The notes: generated by a model not told the origin, from the sequence alone. A stretch of DNA of 64,000 bases from Legionella sp. (GCA_030158115.1 JAOATK010000018.1:1-64000), one strand, 5' to 3'; counted from the first letter of the stretch, positions 23,298 to 33,094 are shown. Numbers and translations: made by a program.

Positions 23298-23711
23298 ATG
23301 TTACAACCAAAGCGTACAAAATACCGCAAGCAAATGAAAGGCCGTAACAGAGGTTTGGCTTTGCGTGGAAGCAATATTAGTTTCGGTGAATTTGGCTTAA
23401 AAGCTCTTGAGCGAGGTCGTTTAACAGCTCGCCAAATCGAAGCAGCACGTCGTGCGATGACTCGTCACATTAAACGTGGCGGTAAAATTTGGATTAGAGT
23501 ATTCCCTGACAAACCTATTACTCAAAAGCCTCTTGAAGTAAGACAAGGTAAAGGTAAAGGTAGTGTTGAATATTGGGTTGCTCAAATACAACCTGGTAAG
23601 GTTTTATTTGAAATGGAAGGTGTGACCAGAGAGCTTGCTATGGAAGCTTTTGATCTGGCTAAAGCAAAACTTCCTTTCAAAGTAATCTTTGAAGAAAGGA
23701 AGGTAATGTAA
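23298..23711 (+). CDS. rplP: 50S ribosomal protein L16
   Basis: L16 helps position the A-site tRNA in the large subunit. The 137-residue protein (E. coli 136) has [19 protein letters not shown] at the N-terminus, then [17 protein letters not shown] and the [14 protein letters not shown] segment with the arginine that YcfD-type enzymes hydroxylate in E. coli. It overlaps rpmC by one base. Confidence 0.98.
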   Translation: MLQPKRTKYRKQMKGRNRGLALRGSNISFGEFGLKALERGRLTARQIEAARRAMTRHIKRGGKIWIRVFPDKPITQKPLEVRQGKGKGSVEYWVAQIQPGKVLFEMEGVTRELAMEAFDLAKAKLPFKVIFEERKVM

Positions 23712-23905
23712 TGAAAAAAAATGAAGAATTACGTAGTTTAACTGTTGAAGAACTACAAAACGAACTACTTTCATTACGTAAAGAACAATTAAATTTACGA
23801 ATGAAAAAAGCAAGTGGCTCATTAGATAAAACTCACCATATTACTTTGGTGCGTAAGTCTGTGGCACGAGTTAAAACAATCTTGACTGAAAAGGCAGGTA
23901 AGTAA
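23711..23905 (+). CDS. rpmC: 50S ribosomal protein L29
   Basis: L29 sits near the exit tunnel beside L23 and contributes to trigger-factor and SRP contacts. The 64-residue two-helix protein (E. coli 63) has the typical [20 protein letters not shown] start and a basic C-terminus. It overlaps rplP by one base and is one base from rpsQ. Confidence 0.96.
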   Translation: MKKNEELRSLTVEELQNELLSLRKEQLNLRMKKASGSLDKTHHITLVRKSVARVKTILTEKAGK

Positions 23906-23906
23906 C

Positions 23907-24158
23907 ATGTCTACTAGTGAATCAAATGCCAGAACAATGGTTGGAAAAGTAGTTAGCGACAAGATGGATAAAACTATAGTTGTGATGATTGAACGTTCAG
24001 TGAAGCATCCTAAGTATGGAAAAATCTTAAAACGTAGATCCAAATTACATGCTCATGATGAAAATCAAGTATGTCAAATTGGTAATATAGTAAAGATCCG
24101 TGAGTCAAGACCACTCTCTAAAACAAAAAGCTGGGTATTAGTCGAAGTAATTTCTTAA
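23907..24158 (+). CDS. rpsQ: 30S ribosomal protein S17
   Basis: S17 is an OB-fold protein that binds 16S helices in the 5' domain early in assembly. The 83-residue protein (E. coli 84) has [14 protein letters not shown] and [15 protein letters not shown]. It is the last gene of the S10 segment. An 88-bp gap with a TATAAT box separates it from rplN. Confidence 0.97.
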   Translation: MSTSESNARTMVGKVVSDKMDKTIVVMIERSVKHPKYGKILKRRSKLHAHDENQVCQIGNIVKIRESRPLSKTKSWVLVEVIS

Positions 24159-24177
24159 TCAACTGTGTTGATTTACT

Positions 24178-24205
24178 TTTAAAACCCTAAAAGGCCTGAT
24201 ATAAT
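24178..24205 (+). promoter_or_regulatory. Candidate spc promoter (-10 TATAAT)
   Basis: The 88-bp gap between rpsQ and rplN contains a perfect TATAAT at 24200-24205, 42 bp before rplN. The best -35 at proper spacing is only a T/A-rich TTTAAA (24178-24183). E. coli starts its spc operon at the same gene boundary. The match in position raises the odds of an internal promoter, but the -35 is weak. Confidence 0.45.
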
Positions 24206-24246
24206 CAGCAACCTTTTTCTGGTCGAAATCAGAGCTGGAGAAAAAA

Positions 24247-24612
24247 ATGATCCAAATGCAGACTGTGCTTGAAGTCGCTGATAACAGCGGAGCACGAAAG
24301 GTAATGTGTATTAAAGTACTTGGTGGCTCTCACAGACGTTACGCACGTGTGGGTGATGTGATCAAAGTAAGTGTTAAAGATGCAATACCTAGAAGTAAAG
24401 TAAAAAAAGGTGCTGTAATGAAGGCTGTTGTTGTAAGAACAGCTCAAGGTGTTAGAAGAGACGATGGTTCTCTGATTCGCTTTGATGGTAATGCAGCAGT
24501 ACTTTTAAATAACCAAAACGAGCCAATTGGTACTCGTATATTTGGCCCCGTTACTCGCGAGCTACGAGAGAGATTTATGAAAATAATATCTCTGGCTGCA
24601 GAAGTTTTGTGA
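24247..24612 (+). CDS. rplN: 50S ribosomal protein L14
   Basis: L14 lies at the subunit interface (bridge B8) and binds the silencing factor RsfS. The 121-residue protein (E. coli 123) begins [27 protein letters not shown], the family signature, and ends [19 protein letters not shown] (here [15 protein letters not shown]). It is the first gene of the spc segment, behind CTGGAG and the candidate promoter. Confidence 0.98.
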   Translation: MIQMQTVLEVADNSGARKVMCIKVLGGSHRRYARVGDVIKVSVKDAIPRSKVKKGAVMKAVVVRTAQGVRRDDGSLIRFDGNAAVLLNNQNEPIGTRIFGPVTRELRERFMKIISLAAEVL

Positions 24613-24624
24613 GAAGGATTAAAT

Positions 24625-24954
24625 ATGGAACGTATTAAAAAAGGTGATGAAGTAATTGTCATCGCTGGTAAAAGTAAAGGTCATGTAGGTAAAGTCCTGG
24701 GTGTAATAGACTCTCGTGTTGTTGTTGAAGGCGGTAACTTAATTAAGAAACATGTTAAGTCAAACCCACAAAAGCCGGACAGCAAGGGTGGAATCATTAC
24801 TCTTGAAGCTTCATTGCACGTATCGAATGTAGCTCATTATAATCCTATAACTAAAAAGGCAGATAAAGTTGGCTTTAAGTTTATAGAGAACAACGGTGTT
24901 AGTACTAAAGTTAGATATTTTAAGTCTAACGATGAAATAATTGACCGTGTTTAA
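24625..24954 (+). CDS. rplX: 50S ribosomal protein L24
   Basis: L24 is an assembly initiator located near the tunnel exit. The 109-residue protein (E. coli 104) has the N-terminal KOW motif [21 protein letters not shown] (residues about 4-24). A variable C-terminal part follows. It is 12 bp after rplN and 13 bp before the preferred rplE start. Confidence 0.97.
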   Translation: MERIKKGDEVIVIAGKSKGHVGKVLGVIDSRVVVEGGNLIKKHVKSNPQKPDSKGGIITLEASLHVSNVAHYNPITKKADKVGFKFIENNGVSTKVRYFKSNDEIIDRV

Positions 24955-24967
24955 TTAGGTGATTGAG

Positions 24968-25519
24968 ATGACAAGACTTAATGAGTTTTATAAAAAAGAA
25001 ATCGTCCCTATGATGATGAAGCGGTTCAACTATTCCAGCATTATGGAAGTACCTAAGCTTCTTAAAATTACCTTGAATATGGGTGTTGGTGAAGCGGTTG
25101 GTGATAAAAAAGTAATGAACCACGCTGTTGAAGATATGACTTTAATAGCAGGACAAAAGCCCGTTGTTACCAAGGCTAAAAAATCATTGGCTGGTTTTAA
25201 AATCAGAGAAGGATGGCCTATAGGTTGTAAAGTAACACTTAGACGCAAGCACATGTATGAGTTTTTTGATAGATTAGTTTCTATTACCTTACCTCGCGTT
25301 AGAGATTTTCGTGGCTTAAACCCTAAATCATTTGATGGTACTGGTAATTACAGTATGGGAATTCAAGAGCAAATCGTATTTCCCGAAATTGATTATGATA
25401 AAACAGATGGCATACGTGGGTTGGATATTTGTATTACTACAAGTGCCAAAACAAACGAAGAAGCTAAAGCTTTACTAGAAGCATTTAATCTTCCATTGAA
25501 AGATAGAGAAAAAAAATAG
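24968..25519 (+). CDS. rplE: 50S ribosomal protein L5
   Basis: L5 binds 5S rRNA and contacts the P-site tRNA. ATG 24968 gives 183 residues (E. coli 179) with [21 protein letters not shown] at the N-terminus. AGGTGA at 24957-24962 fits this start better than GTG 24959. The conserved [12 protein letters not shown] and [12 protein letters not shown] blocks are present. Confidence 0.97.
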   Translation: MTRLNEFYKKEIVPMMMKRFNYSSIMEVPKLLKITLNMGVGEAVGDKKVMNHAVEDMTLIAGQKPVVTKAKKSLAGFKIREGWPIGCKVTLRRKHMYEFFDRLVSITLPRVRDFRGLNPKSFDGTGNYSMGIQEQIVFPEIDYDKTDGIRGLDICITTSAKTNEEAKALLEAFNLPLKDREKK

Positions 25520-25531
25520 AAGGGTGAAATT

Positions 25532-25834
25532 GTGGCTAAGAAATCAATGCTTATGCGAGAGTTAAAGCGTGGAAAGCTTGTAAAGAAATATAGACAACGC
25601 AGAGACGAATTAAAACAATTGATTAAATCATCTGATAATCCTCAGGTGGTTATGGATAGTCAGGCAAAACTAGCAAAATTACCTGTTAATTCAAATCCTG
25701 TTCGTCATAGTACGCGATGCCAACAATGTGGTCGTCCACATGGTGTTTATCGTAAGTTCGGTCTTTGCAGAATATGTTTAAGACAACAGCTAATGATAGG
25801 CAACGTACCAGGCGGAAGAAAATCCAGCTGGTAA
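25532..25834 (+). CDS. rpsN: 30S ribosomal protein S14 (long form with four cysteines)
   Basis: S14 binds 16S rRNA late in 30S head assembly. GTG 25532 gives 100 residues, the length of the usual zinc-free form. Yet this protein has CQQC and CRIC around [12 protein letters not shown], the four-cysteine pattern of zinc-binding S14. E. coli has the same spacing without the cysteines. It therefore looks like a long, zinc-type S14. It lies between rplE and rpsH as in other spc operons. Confidence 0.97.
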   Translation: MAKKSMLMRELKRGKLVKKYRQRRDELKQLIKSSDNPQVVMDSQAKLAKLPVNSNPVRHSTRCQQCGRPHGVYRKFGLCRICLRQQLMIGNVPGGRKSSW

Positions 25835-25852
25835 ATTTTTTGGAGAACGATT

Positions 25853-26248
25853 GTGAGTATGCATGATCCAGTTGCTGATATGCTGACCCGAATTAGAAAT
25901 GGTCAACAAGCTAAACATCAGCAAGTAACTTTAACTTCTTCTAATTTGAAAGAAGAAATTGCTCGTGTTTTGAAAGAAGAAGGCTACATTGATAGCTTTT
26001 TAGTAGAAGCACTAGATAATAATCTTAAATTAATGACGATAAAACTAAAGTATTATCATGGTAAACCCGTCATTGAGCTAATTAAGAGAATTAGTCGGCC
26101 CGGATTACGAGTATATAAATCTTATAAAGATCTGACCTCTATTCCTGGATTTGGCGTGGCTATATTATCCACATCGAAAGGTATAATGACTCATGTATCT
26201 GCAAAGCTGAAAGGCGTTGGTGGCGAAGTCATTTGTGAAGTGGCTTAA
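25853..26248 (+). CDS. rpsH: 30S ribosomal protein S8
   Basis: S8 binds the central domain of 16S rRNA and represses spc-operon translation in E. coli. GTG 25853 (MSMHDPVADMLTRIRNGQ) gives 131 residues and matches the E. coli N-terminus. ATG 25859 is an alternative. The C-terminal STSKGIMT and GGEVICEVA segments form the RNA-binding face. GGAG lies upstream. Confidence 0.97.
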   Translation: MSMHDPVADMLTRIRNGQQAKHQQVTLTSSNLKEEIARVLKEEGYIDSFLVEALDNNLKLMTIKLKYYHGKPVIELIKRISRPGLRVYKSYKDLTSIPGFGVAILSTSKGIMTHVSAKLKGVGGEVICEVA

Positions 26249-26265
26249 TACTTGAGAGGAATGAT

Positions 26266-26805
26266 ATGTCTAGAGTAGCAAAAGCCCCAGTAGCACAACC
26301 AGCAAATGTTGAAATAACATTGGCTGATGGTGCAATTACTGTAAAAGGGCCTAAAGGATCACTAACCCAGAAAATTAATAAGTTAGTGAAGATTACAAAA
26401 AATAATGAGTCTAACCAAATTGAGTTTGCTCCTGCAGCAAATGATCCTAAGGCTTGGGCTCAGGCTGGAACAGCAAGAGCATTGGTAAGTAATATGGTTC
26501 AAGGTGTTACTGAAGGTTTTATAGTGACGCTGGAATTGGTTGGTGTAGGTTACAGAGCACAGGCCAAGGACAAATCAATTACCTTATCTCTAGGCTTCTC
26601 TCATCCTATTGAGTACAGTTTACCAGCGGGTGTTTCTGTTGAAACTCCTAGCAATACTGTCATATTACTTAAAGGTGTTGATAAGCAAATTCTCGGACAA
26701 GTTGCTTCTGAAATTAGAGCATATAGACCACCAGAGCCATATAAAGGTAAGGGTGTAAGATATGCTGGCGAACAAATTGCTCGCAAAGAAGCGAAAAAGA
26801 AATAA
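26266..26805 (+). CDS. rplF: 50S ribosomal protein L6
   Basis: L6 lies near the sarcin-ricin loop and the factor-binding site. The 179-residue protein has two alpha/beta repeats and the C-terminal signature PPEPYKGKGVRYAGE (about residues 153-167). It is 17 bp after rpsH and 10 bp before rplR. Confidence 0.98.
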   Translation: MSRVAKAPVAQPANVEITLADGAITVKGPKGSLTQKINKLVKITKNNESNQIEFAPAANDPKAWAQAGTARALVSNMVQGVTEGFIVTLELVGVGYRAQAKDKSITLSLGFSHPIEYSLPAGVSVETPSNTVILLKGVDKQILGQVASEIRAYRPPEPYKGKGVRYAGEQIARKEAKKK

Positions 26806-26815
26806 GGTCTAAGTT

Positions 26816-27175
26816 ATGAATAAGCAGAACTCACGTGAAAGACGTGGATTAAAAGCAAAAGCACTCATTCGTAAATCGGGTAAAGCAAGGTTAGTTGTTT
26901 ATAGAAGTGGTTTACACATCTATTCACAAATTCTCCAAGCAGATACCCTCGGTGATAAAGTGTTAGTTGCATGTTCAACTAATGATAAAGAATTAAGAAC
27001 CAGTTTGACTGGAAAATGCAAAGTAGAACAAGCAAACTTAGTTGGTAAGTTACTTGGTAAACGTGCGAGTGAGAACGGTATTACGCAAGTTGCATTTGAT
27101 CGTGCTGGTTATAAATATCATGGCCGAGTGAAAGCCCTTGCTGAAGGTGCACGCGAAGCTGGATTAGATTTTTAA
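26816..27175 (+). CDS. rplR: 50S ribosomal protein L18
   Basis: L18 binds 5S rRNA together with L5. The 119-residue protein (E. coli 117) has a basic N-terminal tail (SRERRGLKAKALIRKSGKAR) and the core LVVYRSGLHIYSQI, ending with the YHGRVKALAEGAREAGL helix. It is embedded in the spc cluster with 9-10 bp gaps. Confidence 0.97.
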   Translation: MNKQNSRERRGLKAKALIRKSGKARLVVYRSGLHIYSQILQADTLGDKVLVACSTNDKELRTSLTGKCKVEQANLVGKLLGKRASENGITQVAFDRAGYKYHGRVKALAEGAREAGLDF

Positions 27176-27184
27176 GGAACGATT

Positions 27185-27691
27185 ATGGCATTCGAAGACT
27201 CATCTAAATCAGATGGCTACCAAGAAAAGCTTGTAGCAGTTAACCGTACAGCGAAAGTTGTTAAAGGTGGACGCGTATTTGGCTTTGCAGTTCTCGTTGT
27301 AGTTGGTGACGGTAAAGGTAAAGTTGGCTTTGGTAGAGGTAAAGCTCGTGAAGTTCCAATTGCGATTCAAAAGGCAATGGAACAAGCAAAGAAAAACATG
27401 GTTTATATTCCGCTTTCAGGAACAACTATATTCCATGAAATCACCTGGAATTACGGTGCTTCTAAAGTGTTTATGAAGCCTGCAAGTGAGGGTACTGGGA
27501 TTATCGCTGGTGGTGCAATGCGAGCGGTGCTAGAAGTTTTAGGCGTACAAAATATATTAGCTAAGAGCATTGGTTCTACTAATCCAAGTAATATTGTACG
27601 TGCTACTATTGGTGCACTGACTAACATTGGTACTCCAGATTATGTTGCTGCCAAGCGTGGTAAAACTGTTGATCAAGTGATGGCGGGTTAA
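27185..27691 (+). CDS. rpsE: 30S ribosomal protein S5
   Basis: S5 contributes to mRNA helicase activity and decoding accuracy. The 168-residue protein (E. coli 167) has the double-stranded-RNA-binding-like N-terminal domain with [22 protein letters not shown], the loop altered in spectinomycin-resistant mutants but here of wild-type appearance. The C-terminal [20 protein letters not shown] segment follows. It is 2 bp from rpmD. Confidence 0.98.
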   Translation: MAFEDSSKSDGYQEKLVAVNRTAKVVKGGRVFGFAVLVVVGDGKGKVGFGRGKAREVPIAIQKAMEQAKKNMVYIPLSGTTIFHEITWNYGASKVFMKPASEGTGIIAGGAMRAVLEVLGVQNILAKSIGSTNPSNIVRATIGALTNIGTPDYVAAKRGKTVDQVMAG

Positions 27692-27693
27692 TC

Positions 27694-27879
27694 ATGGAAA
27701 AGAAAATTAAAATTACTTTGGTTAAAAGCATTATTGGTAGAAAACCAAAGCATGTTTCTATTGTAAAACAATTGGGTTTAGGTAAAACAAACTCATCTGT
27801 TTTTCATAATGACATTCCAGCAATACGTGGACTTATTAATGTCATTGATTATTTGTTGCTAGTTGAGGAGAGTGTATAA
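27694..27879 (+). CDS. rpmD: 50S ribosomal protein L30
   Basis: L30 is a small 23S-binding protein. The 61-residue protein (E. coli 59) contains the family core [24 protein letters not shown] and a short C-terminal strand. It is 2 bp after rpsE, and its stop shares a base with the rplO start. Confidence 0.96.
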   Translation: MEKKIKITLVKSIIGRKPKHVSIVKQLGLGKTNSSVFHNDIPAIRGLINVIDYLLLVEESV

Positions 27880-28313
27880 TGAATTTAAATTCACTATCAC
27901 CAGATCCTGGTTCACGACGCCCTAAAAAACGATTAGGTAGAGGCATAGGATCCGGATTAGGTAAAACTAGTGGTAAAGGACATAAAGGCCAAAAGGCTAG
28001 AGCTGGCGGATACCACAAAATTAACTTTGAAGGCGGTCAAATGCCTATTCAAAGACGTTTACCTAAAATGGGCTTTAAATCTCGTGTTGGTAAAACAATT
28101 GATCAAATTTGCTTAAATGAACTTGCTAAGTTAACGGCTGAAGTTATTGATTTAGACGTTTTACGTAAGGCAGGGTTAATTAATAGTTCGATCAAGGATG
28201 TTAAAGTTATTTTATCTGGTGAGTTAACTACAGCCATCAAACTGAAAGGTTTAAGGGTCACTAAAGGAGCTCGTTTAGCCATTGAAGGTTTAGGCGGCAG
28301 CATAGAAGAGTGA
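27879..28313 (+). CDS. rplO: 50S ribosomal protein L15
   Basis: L15 is a late-assembly protein with a long basic extension. The 144-residue protein matches the E. coli length. It has [23 protein letters not shown] then GHKGQKAR, and the C-terminal signature [14 protein letters not shown]. It overlaps rpmD by one base. secY starts 2 bp beyond its stop. Confidence 0.97.
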   Translation: MNLNSLSPDPGSRRPKKRLGRGIGSGLGKTSGKGHKGQKARAGGYHKINFEGGQMPIQRRLPKMGFKSRVGKTIDQICLNELAKLTAEVIDLDVLRKAGLINSSIKDVKVILSGELTTAIKLKGLRVTKGARLAIEGLGGSIEE

Positions 28314-28315
28314 CT

Positions 28316-29644
28316 ATGAAAAACCAAAAACATAATGGAAGCCAATCTCGTGGTGGATTGGCTGAACTAAAATCTAGATTGTTATTTGTAGTTCTTGGAA
28401 TCCTAATTTATCGTTTGGGTGCTCATATACCAGTACCTGGTTTAGATCCTGCAAAATTAGCTAATTTCTTTAATGAACAACAAAATACAATCTTTGGCTT
28501 GTTTAATATGTTTTCTGGTGGCGCGTTATCGCGTGTAACAGTTTTTGCAATAGGGATTATGCCTTATATTTCAGCATCTATTATAATCCAACTTTTTTCT
28601 GTTGTATCTCCACAATTAGAGCAACTGAAAAAGGAAGGAGAGTCTGGACGCAGAAAAATCAACCAATATACGCGGTATTTAACCTTAGTACTGTCTATAT
28701 TCCAGTCCTTAGGAATGGCGCGATGGTTGGCTGGGCAACAAATTGCACTTCAAGCAGACGCTTCTTTTTATTTTACTGCGGTTATTACTTTAGTGACGGG
28801 AACAATGTTCCTCATGTGGCTAGGTGAGCAAATTACAGAAAAAGGCATTGGGAACGGTATATCTCTAATTATTTTTTCAGGTATCGTTTCAAGTATGCCC
28901 AATGCAATTGCTTCTGTTCTGCAGCAAGTAAAAGAAGGGCAGATGCAAGCACTGACCTTAATTGTAGTCGCAGTTATTGTGGTAGCAGTTACAGGATTTG
29001 TTGTGTTTATGGAGCGAGCTCAAAGGCGAATAAGAGTTAATTATGCGCAAAGAACGCAAGGCAGAAAGGTTTATGCAGCACAAACAAGTCATTTACCTTT
29101 AAAAATAAATATGTCAGGTGTGATCCCTCCAATTTTCGCATCTAGCATTATATTATTACCAGCAACTCTTGCTCAGTTCTTTTCCCACACCAAAGGTTTG
29201 GGATGGTTATCTGATGTCGGAATGGCTTTATCGCCTGGGCAGCCTTTGTACTTAATTGTGTATGCTGTAGCTATTTTGTTTTTTGCATTCTTTTATGCAG
29301 CTCTAGTATTTAATCCAAAAGATACTGCAGAAAATTTAAAGAAATCTGGCGCTTATATCCCAGGGATTAGACCGGGTGAGCAAACCACCAAATATATAGA
29401 TGCTGTGATGACACGTCTAACATTTGTGGGTGCTATTTACTTGGTACTGGTTTGTTTATTGCCTCAGGTTTTAATGTATACATGGCATGTCCCTTTTTAT
29501 TTTGGAGGAACATCGTTATTGATTATCGTAGTTGTTATTATGGATTTTGTAGCTCAAATTCAAGCCCATTTGATGACACAACAATATGATTCTTTAATGA
29601 AAAAAGCTAATTTTAAAGGTACGAAATTACCCGGTCTATTATGA
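28316..29644 (+). CDS. secY: Preprotein translocase subunit SecY
   Basis: SecY is the protein-conducting channel of the inner membrane. The protein is 442 residues (E. coli 443), with ten predicted membrane segments. The second-helix region has [26 protein letters not shown], and the cytosolic loops include the basic [13 protein letters not shown] segment that contacts SecA and ribosomes. GTG 28310 would add two residues; ATG 28316 fits the family. It lies in its usual spc place before rpmJ. Confidence 0.98.
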   Translation: MKNQKHNGSQSRGGLAELKSRLLFVVLGILIYRLGAHIPVPGLDPAKLANFFNEQQNTIFGLFNMFSGGALSRVTVFAIGIMPYISASIIIQLFSVVSPQLEQLKKEGESGRRKINQYTRYLTLVLSIFQSLGMARWLAGQQIALQADASFYFTAVITLVTGTMFLMWLGEQITEKGIGNGISLIIFSGIVSSMPNAIASVLQQVKEGQMQALTLIVVAVIVVAVTGFVVFMERAQRRIRVNYAQRTQGRKVYAAQTSHLPLKINMSGVIPPIFASSIILLPATLAQFFSHTKGLGWLSDVGMALSPGQPLYLIVYAVAILFFAFFYAALVFNPKDTAENLKKSGAYIPGIRPGEQTTKYIDAVMTRLTFVGAIYLVLVCLLPQVLMYTWHVPFYFGGTSLLIIVVVIMDFVAQIQAHLMTQQYDSLMKKANFKGTKLPGLL

Positions 29645-29662
29645 TCTTTATCGGAGTTAGGA

Positions 29663-29776
29663 ATGAAAGTAAGAGCATCAGTAAAGCGAATATGTCGTAA
29701 TTGTAAAATTATTAAGAGAAGTGGCACTATACGTGTAATTTGTAAAGATGCCAGACACAAACAAAGGCAAGGTTAA
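29663..29776 (+). CDS. rpmJ: 50S ribosomal protein L36
   Basis: L36 is the smallest large-subunit protein and a zinc ribbon. The 37-residue protein starts [17 protein letters not shown]. It has the zinc ligands Cys11, Cys14, Cys27 and His32 (CX2C...CX4H), the zinc-binding form. GGAG lies upstream of ATG 29663. It closes the spc operon, 18 bp after secY, as in E. coli. Confidence 0.97.
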   Translation: MKVRASVKRICRNCKIIKRSGTIRVICKDARHKQRQG

Positions 29777-29784
29777 ATATCCAC

Positions 29785-29813
29785 TTGATTTAATATTATA
29801 AAAATAGTATTCT
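29785..29813 (+). promoter_or_regulatory. Possible promoter of the alpha operon
   Basis: TTGATT (29785-29790), a 17-bp spacer and TATTCT (29808-29813, 4/6) lie in the 79-bp gap between rpmJ and rpsM. A 7-bp hairpin, TTCTGTC/GACAGAA (29813-29832), follows at once. The gap may hold the control region where S4 represses this operon in E. coli; the promoter match is only fair. Confidence 0.4.
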
Positions 29814-29855
29814 TCTGTCCCTTTCGACAGAACAAAATAACGTTCGGAGAAGTTA

Positions 29856-30212
29856 ATGGCTCGTATTGCAGGAGTAAACATACCAGATCACAAACATGTT
29901 GTGATTGCTTTAACAGCTATATATGGTATTGGTAAAACTACATCCTTAAAATTATGTTCAACAGTTGGTATCGAACCTTCAACTAAAGTTGCTCAGTTAT
30001 CAGATGCTCAGTTAGAGTCTTTGAGAACTGAAATTGCGAAAATTACCGTAGAAGGTGATTTGCGTCGTGTTGTAACGATGAACATTAAACGCCTTATGGA
30101 TCTGGGCTGTTACCGTGGTTTAAGACACAGAAGAGGCTTGCCATTACGTGGTCAGCGTACGAAGACAAATGCTCGTACAAGAAAGGGTCGCAGAAAAGGC
30201 ACTACTAATTGA
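29856..30212 (+). CDS. rpsM: 30S ribosomal protein S13
   Basis: S13 is in the 30S head and makes intersubunit bridges. The 118-residue protein matches the E. coli length. It has the helix-two-turn-helix core [17 protein letters not shown] and the conserved [21 protein letters not shown] near the C-terminus. First gene of the alpha segment, behind TCGGAG. Confidence 0.98.
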   Translation: MARIAGVNIPDHKHVVIALTAIYGIGKTTSLKLCSTVGIEPSTKVAQLSDAQLESLRTEIAKITVEGDLRRVVTMNIKRLMDLGCYRGLRHRRGLPLRGQRTKTNARTRKGRRKGTTN

Positions 30213-30233
30213 TTTTTCATGTAGGAAAGTAAG

Positions 30234-30632
30234 ATGGCAATAACTAAGTCAAAACAACAAAAAGTACGTAAGAAAGCAAAACGTGTTGTATCTGATGGTA
30301 TAGTGCATGTTCACGCATCTTTTAATAATACTATCGTTACCTTTACTGACAGACAAGGTAATGCATTATGTTGGGCAACATCTGGTGGATCAGGTTTTAG
30401 AGGTTCACGAAAAAGTACTCCTTATGCTGCACAAGTTGCAACAGAGAGAGCAGCTGTTGTTGCTAAAGAATACGGTATGAAGTCTGTGGCTGTATTTGTA
30501 CATGGCCCTGGTCCTGGTAGAGAATCCACTATTCGTGAATTAATATCTCAGGATTTTAAAATTGTAGAAATAACCGATGTTACGGGTATACCGCACAATG
30601 GTTGTAAACCACCTAAAAAACGTCGTGTGTAA
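30234..30632 (+). CDS. rpsK: 30S ribosomal protein S11
   Basis: S11 forms part of the platform near the E site and the Shine-Dalgarno duplex. The 132-residue protein (E. coli 129) contains [20 protein letters not shown] and the C-terminal signature [20 protein letters not shown]. It lies 21 bp after rpsM and 16 bp before rpsD. Confidence 0.98.
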   Translation: MAITKSKQQKVRKKAKRVVSDGIVHVHASFNNTIVTFTDRQGNALCWATSGGSGFRGSRKSTPYAAQVATERAAVVAKEYGMKSVAVFVHGPGPGRESTIRELISQDFKIVEITDVTGIPHNGCKPPKKRRV

Positions 30633-30648
30633 GACTCAGGAGTAATTA

Positions 30649-31269
30649 ATGGCTAGATATCTTGGTCCAAAATGTAAATTATCACGCCGTGAAGGTTGTG
30701 ATTTATTACTTAAAAGTGGTGTTCGTGATCACAAGTCCAAATGTAAATCTGAAAAGTTACCTGGACAACATGGTGATAAGAAGCCGCGCCTGAATGCATA
30801 TGGAATTCAGCTTAGAGAAAAACAAAAACTTCGTAGATTATATGGCGTTCTTGAAAAGCAATTCCGTGGCTATTATAAAATGGCTGCTCGTATGAAAGGT
30901 GCTACAGGTGAAAATCTGATGTCACTTCTTGAAAAACGTTTAGATAACGTTGTTTATCGTATGGGTTTTGCAAGTACTCGTGCTGAAGCTAGACAATTAG
31001 TCGCGCATAAAGCCATAGTTGTTAATGATCAAGTAGTTAACGTACCATCCTTCTTAGTAAGTGCTGGTGATGTGATTACTGTTCGTCAAAAAGCAAAAAG
31101 TCAGGGGCGCATCCAAGCTGCTTTAGCTTTGTCTGAGCAAAGAGCACCGTGTGATTGGATTACTGTAGATTCTTCTTTGTTTAAAGGAACTTTCTCAACA
31201 GTACCAACATTAACTGACTTATCTTCAGACTACAACGTGAACCTTGTTGTAGAATTTTACTCTAAGTAA
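30649..31269 (+). CDS. rpsD: 30S ribosomal protein S4
   Basis: S4 is a primary 16S-binding protein that starts 30S assembly and represses the alpha operon in E. coli. The 206 residues match E. coli. It has the N-terminal [25 protein letters not shown] and an S4 RNA-binding domain ([20 protein letters not shown]). No cysteine-rich zinc knuckle is present, so this is the zinc-free form. Confidence 0.98.
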   Translation: MARYLGPKCKLSRREGCDLLLKSGVRDHKSKCKSEKLPGQHGDKKPRLNAYGIQLREKQKLRRLYGVLEKQFRGYYKMAARMKGATGENLMSLLEKRLDNVVYRMGFASTRAEARQLVAHKAIVVNDQVVNVPSFLVSAGDVITVRQKAKSQGRIQAALALSEQRAPCDWITVDSSLFKGTFSTVPTLTDLSSDYNVNLVVEFYSK

Positions 31270-31287
31270 GCTCGGAGAAATAGCTGA

Positions 31288-32280
31288 ATGTATACTGAAA
31301 TCAATGAAATGCTGACACCTAATGTTCTTAAGGTACAGGCTGAGTCGCCTTATAAAGCTAGAATAGTTTTAGAGCCTTTGGAGCGTGGCTTTGGTCATAC
31401 CCTCGGCAATGCTTTGAGACGTATATTACTGTCATCTATGCCCGGTAGTGCGATTACTGAAGCGTCAATAGACGGTGTTCTACATGAATACAGTACTATT
31501 GAAGGTGTTCAGGAAGATGTTGTTGACTTATTGCTTAATCTTAAACTGGTTGCAACTAAGCTAACAACGGGTGAAGAGGCTACGGTAACTCTTAGTAAGC
31601 AAGGTCCTTGTCAAGTTACGGCAGGTGATATTCAACTTACTCATGACTTGGAAATTGTTAATCCTGAGTTAGTCATTGCTAATTTGAATGAAAAAGGCAA
31701 ATTAAACATGACGTTGAAGGTTGAAAGAGGAATTGGGTTCCATACTACTGATTCGTTTATTAAACAATTTGATGACGAAGTTGAGAAAAAATCTGTTGGT
31801 AAACTTAAGATTGATAATAGCTTCTCTCCAGTTAAAAAAGTAGCTTACTTTGTAGACAGTGCTCGTGTAGAAAATCGCACTGATTTAGATAAGTTAACTA
31901 TAGAATTAGAAACAAATGGAACGATTGATGCGGAAGAAGCAATACGCATTTCTGCAAGCATCCTTCAACGTCAACTGCATGCATTTGTAGATATGAAGTT
32001 TGAAGAGTCTCGATCTGATAATAAAGAACGCAATGATTTTGATCCTGTTTTATTACGCTCTGTTGATGATTTAGAATTAACCGTTCGCTCTGCTAATTGT
32101 TTAAAAGCAGAAAATATTCATTATATAGGCGATTTAGTACAACGTACTGAAAATGAATTATTAAAAACTCCTAATCTCGGTAAGAAGTCTTTAACTGAAA
32201 TTAAGGATGTTTTAGCTTCACGTTCATTATCGCTAGGTATGAAACTTGAGAATTGGCCGCCAGCAAGTCTTGGCGAGTAA
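31288..32280 (+). CDS. rpoA: DNA-directed RNA polymerase subunit alpha
   Basis: Alpha dimer nucleates polymerase assembly, and its C-terminal domain contacts activators and UP elements. The 330-residue protein (E. coli 329) has the N-terminal domain with [21 protein letters not shown], an acidic linker and the alpha-CTD with [20 protein letters not shown] and [16 protein letters not shown]. It lies between rpsD and rplQ with 18-bp gaps. Confidence 0.98.
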   Translation: MYTEINEMLTPNVLKVQAESPYKARIVLEPLERGFGHTLGNALRRILLSSMPGSAITEASIDGVLHEYSTIEGVQEDVVDLLLNLKLVATKLTTGEEATVTLSKQGPCQVTAGDIQLTHDLEIVNPELVIANLNEKGKLNMTLKVERGIGFHTTDSFIKQFDDEVEKKSVGKLKIDNSFSPVKKVAYFVDSARVENRTDLDKLTIELETNGTIDAEEAIRISASILQRQLHAFVDMKFEESRSDNKERNDFDPVLLRSVDDLELTVRSANCLKAENIHYIGDLVQRTENELLKTPNLGKKSLTEIKDVLASRSLSLGMKLENWPPASLGE

Positions 32281-32298
32281 TGTTTAGGAGTTTTTGTT

Positions 32299-32679
32299 AT
32301 GCGTCATCGTAATTCTGGCCGTAGTTTTGGCCGTACAAGTAGTCATCGTAAGGCGATGTTCTCAAATATGTGCTGTTCTTTAATTGAGCATGAGTTAATT
32401 AAAACAACTCTGCCTAAAGCAAAAGATCTTCGACGTTATATTGAGCCCTTAATCACTGTTAGTAAAGTTGATTCTGTTGCTACACGTCGTCAAGCATTTG
32501 ATATATTGAGATCAAAATCTGCAGTAGGTAAGTTATTTTCTAATTTAGGTCCACGTTTTGTTGAGCGTCCAGGTGGATACGTTCGCATTATTAAGTGTGG
32601 GTTTAGAGAAGGTGATAATGCTCCTATGGCAATCGTTGAGCTGATGGATAGACCAGCTATAAGTGACGATGCTGAGTAA
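32299..32679 (+). CDS. rplQ: 50S ribosomal protein L17
   Basis: L17 is a late large-subunit protein near the tunnel exit. The 126-residue protein (E. coli 127) starts [21 protein letters not shown] and has [19 protein letters not shown]. It is the last gene of the 31-kb ribosomal superlocus and is followed by a clear terminator. Confidence 0.98.
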   Translation: MRHRNSGRSFGRTSSHRKAMFSNMCCSLIEHELIKTTLPKAKDLRRYIEPLITVSKVDSVATRRQAFDILRSKSAVGKLFSNLGPRFVERPGGYVRIIKCGFREGDNAPMAIVELMDRPAISDDAE

Positions 32680-32695
32680 TAGCAGCAAGTCATTT

Positions 32696-32713
32696 ATGTT
32701 TCAATTGAAACAT
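32696..32713. repeat. 18-bp perfect palindrome after rplQ
   Basis: ATGTTTCAATTGAAACAT reads the same on both strands. It lies 16 bp after the rplQ stop and 12 bp before the terminator stem. It may be an mRNA 3' structure or a protein-binding site; nothing further can be said. Confidence 0.6.
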
Positions 32714-32724
32714 AATTAAATAAG

Positions 32725-32748
32725 AACCCGCTCAAAGCGGGTTTTTTA
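32725..32748 (+). terminator. Intrinsic terminator of the alpha/ribosomal operon
   Basis: A GC-rich stem ACCCGCT/AGCGGGT with a CAA loop (32726-32742) is followed by a run of T residues. This is the strongest Rho-independent terminator in the first half of the window, 46 bp after rplQ. Confidence 0.93.
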
Positions 32749-32928
32749 TTATATAAACATTAGGCTCTAGCTAGCCTGGAACAATGATAGTTACTCTACA
32801 AACCTTCATTTCTGGAAGGAAGCCGGCTGCAACAAACCAGCTTACAATGGTTCGACTCTCATTGTGACTAATGGTGTGATAGCCTGAACTGCAATATATA
32901 GTTAATGAAATTTTAAATAAGCGTTACA

Positions 32929-33011
32929 CGTCGTCCCGAACACAGAGAGAGATCTCCGTAAGTGGCAATGTGCCTTGTTCTGAAGATCCCTCACAGCGTT
33001 CGGGATGATGG
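32929..33011. repeat. Imperfect palindromic intergenic repeat
   Basis: Left arm 32929-32955 (CGTCGTCCCGAAC...GAGATCT) and right arm 32984-33011 (AGATCCCTC...GTTCGGGATGATGG) are imperfect inverted copies about 27 bp long. They resemble the short palindromic CGTCATCCCGAAC repeats that I associate with Legionella intergenic DNA. It is probably non-coding and transcribed into a hairpin if read through. Confidence 0.7.
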
Positions 33012-33094
33012 TCATTTAAAGTTTAATTAACAATACTCTAACAAGCATCCTATAATTTTTCAGTTCCTAAACTATAAGTGGGTTTTAACCTGGG

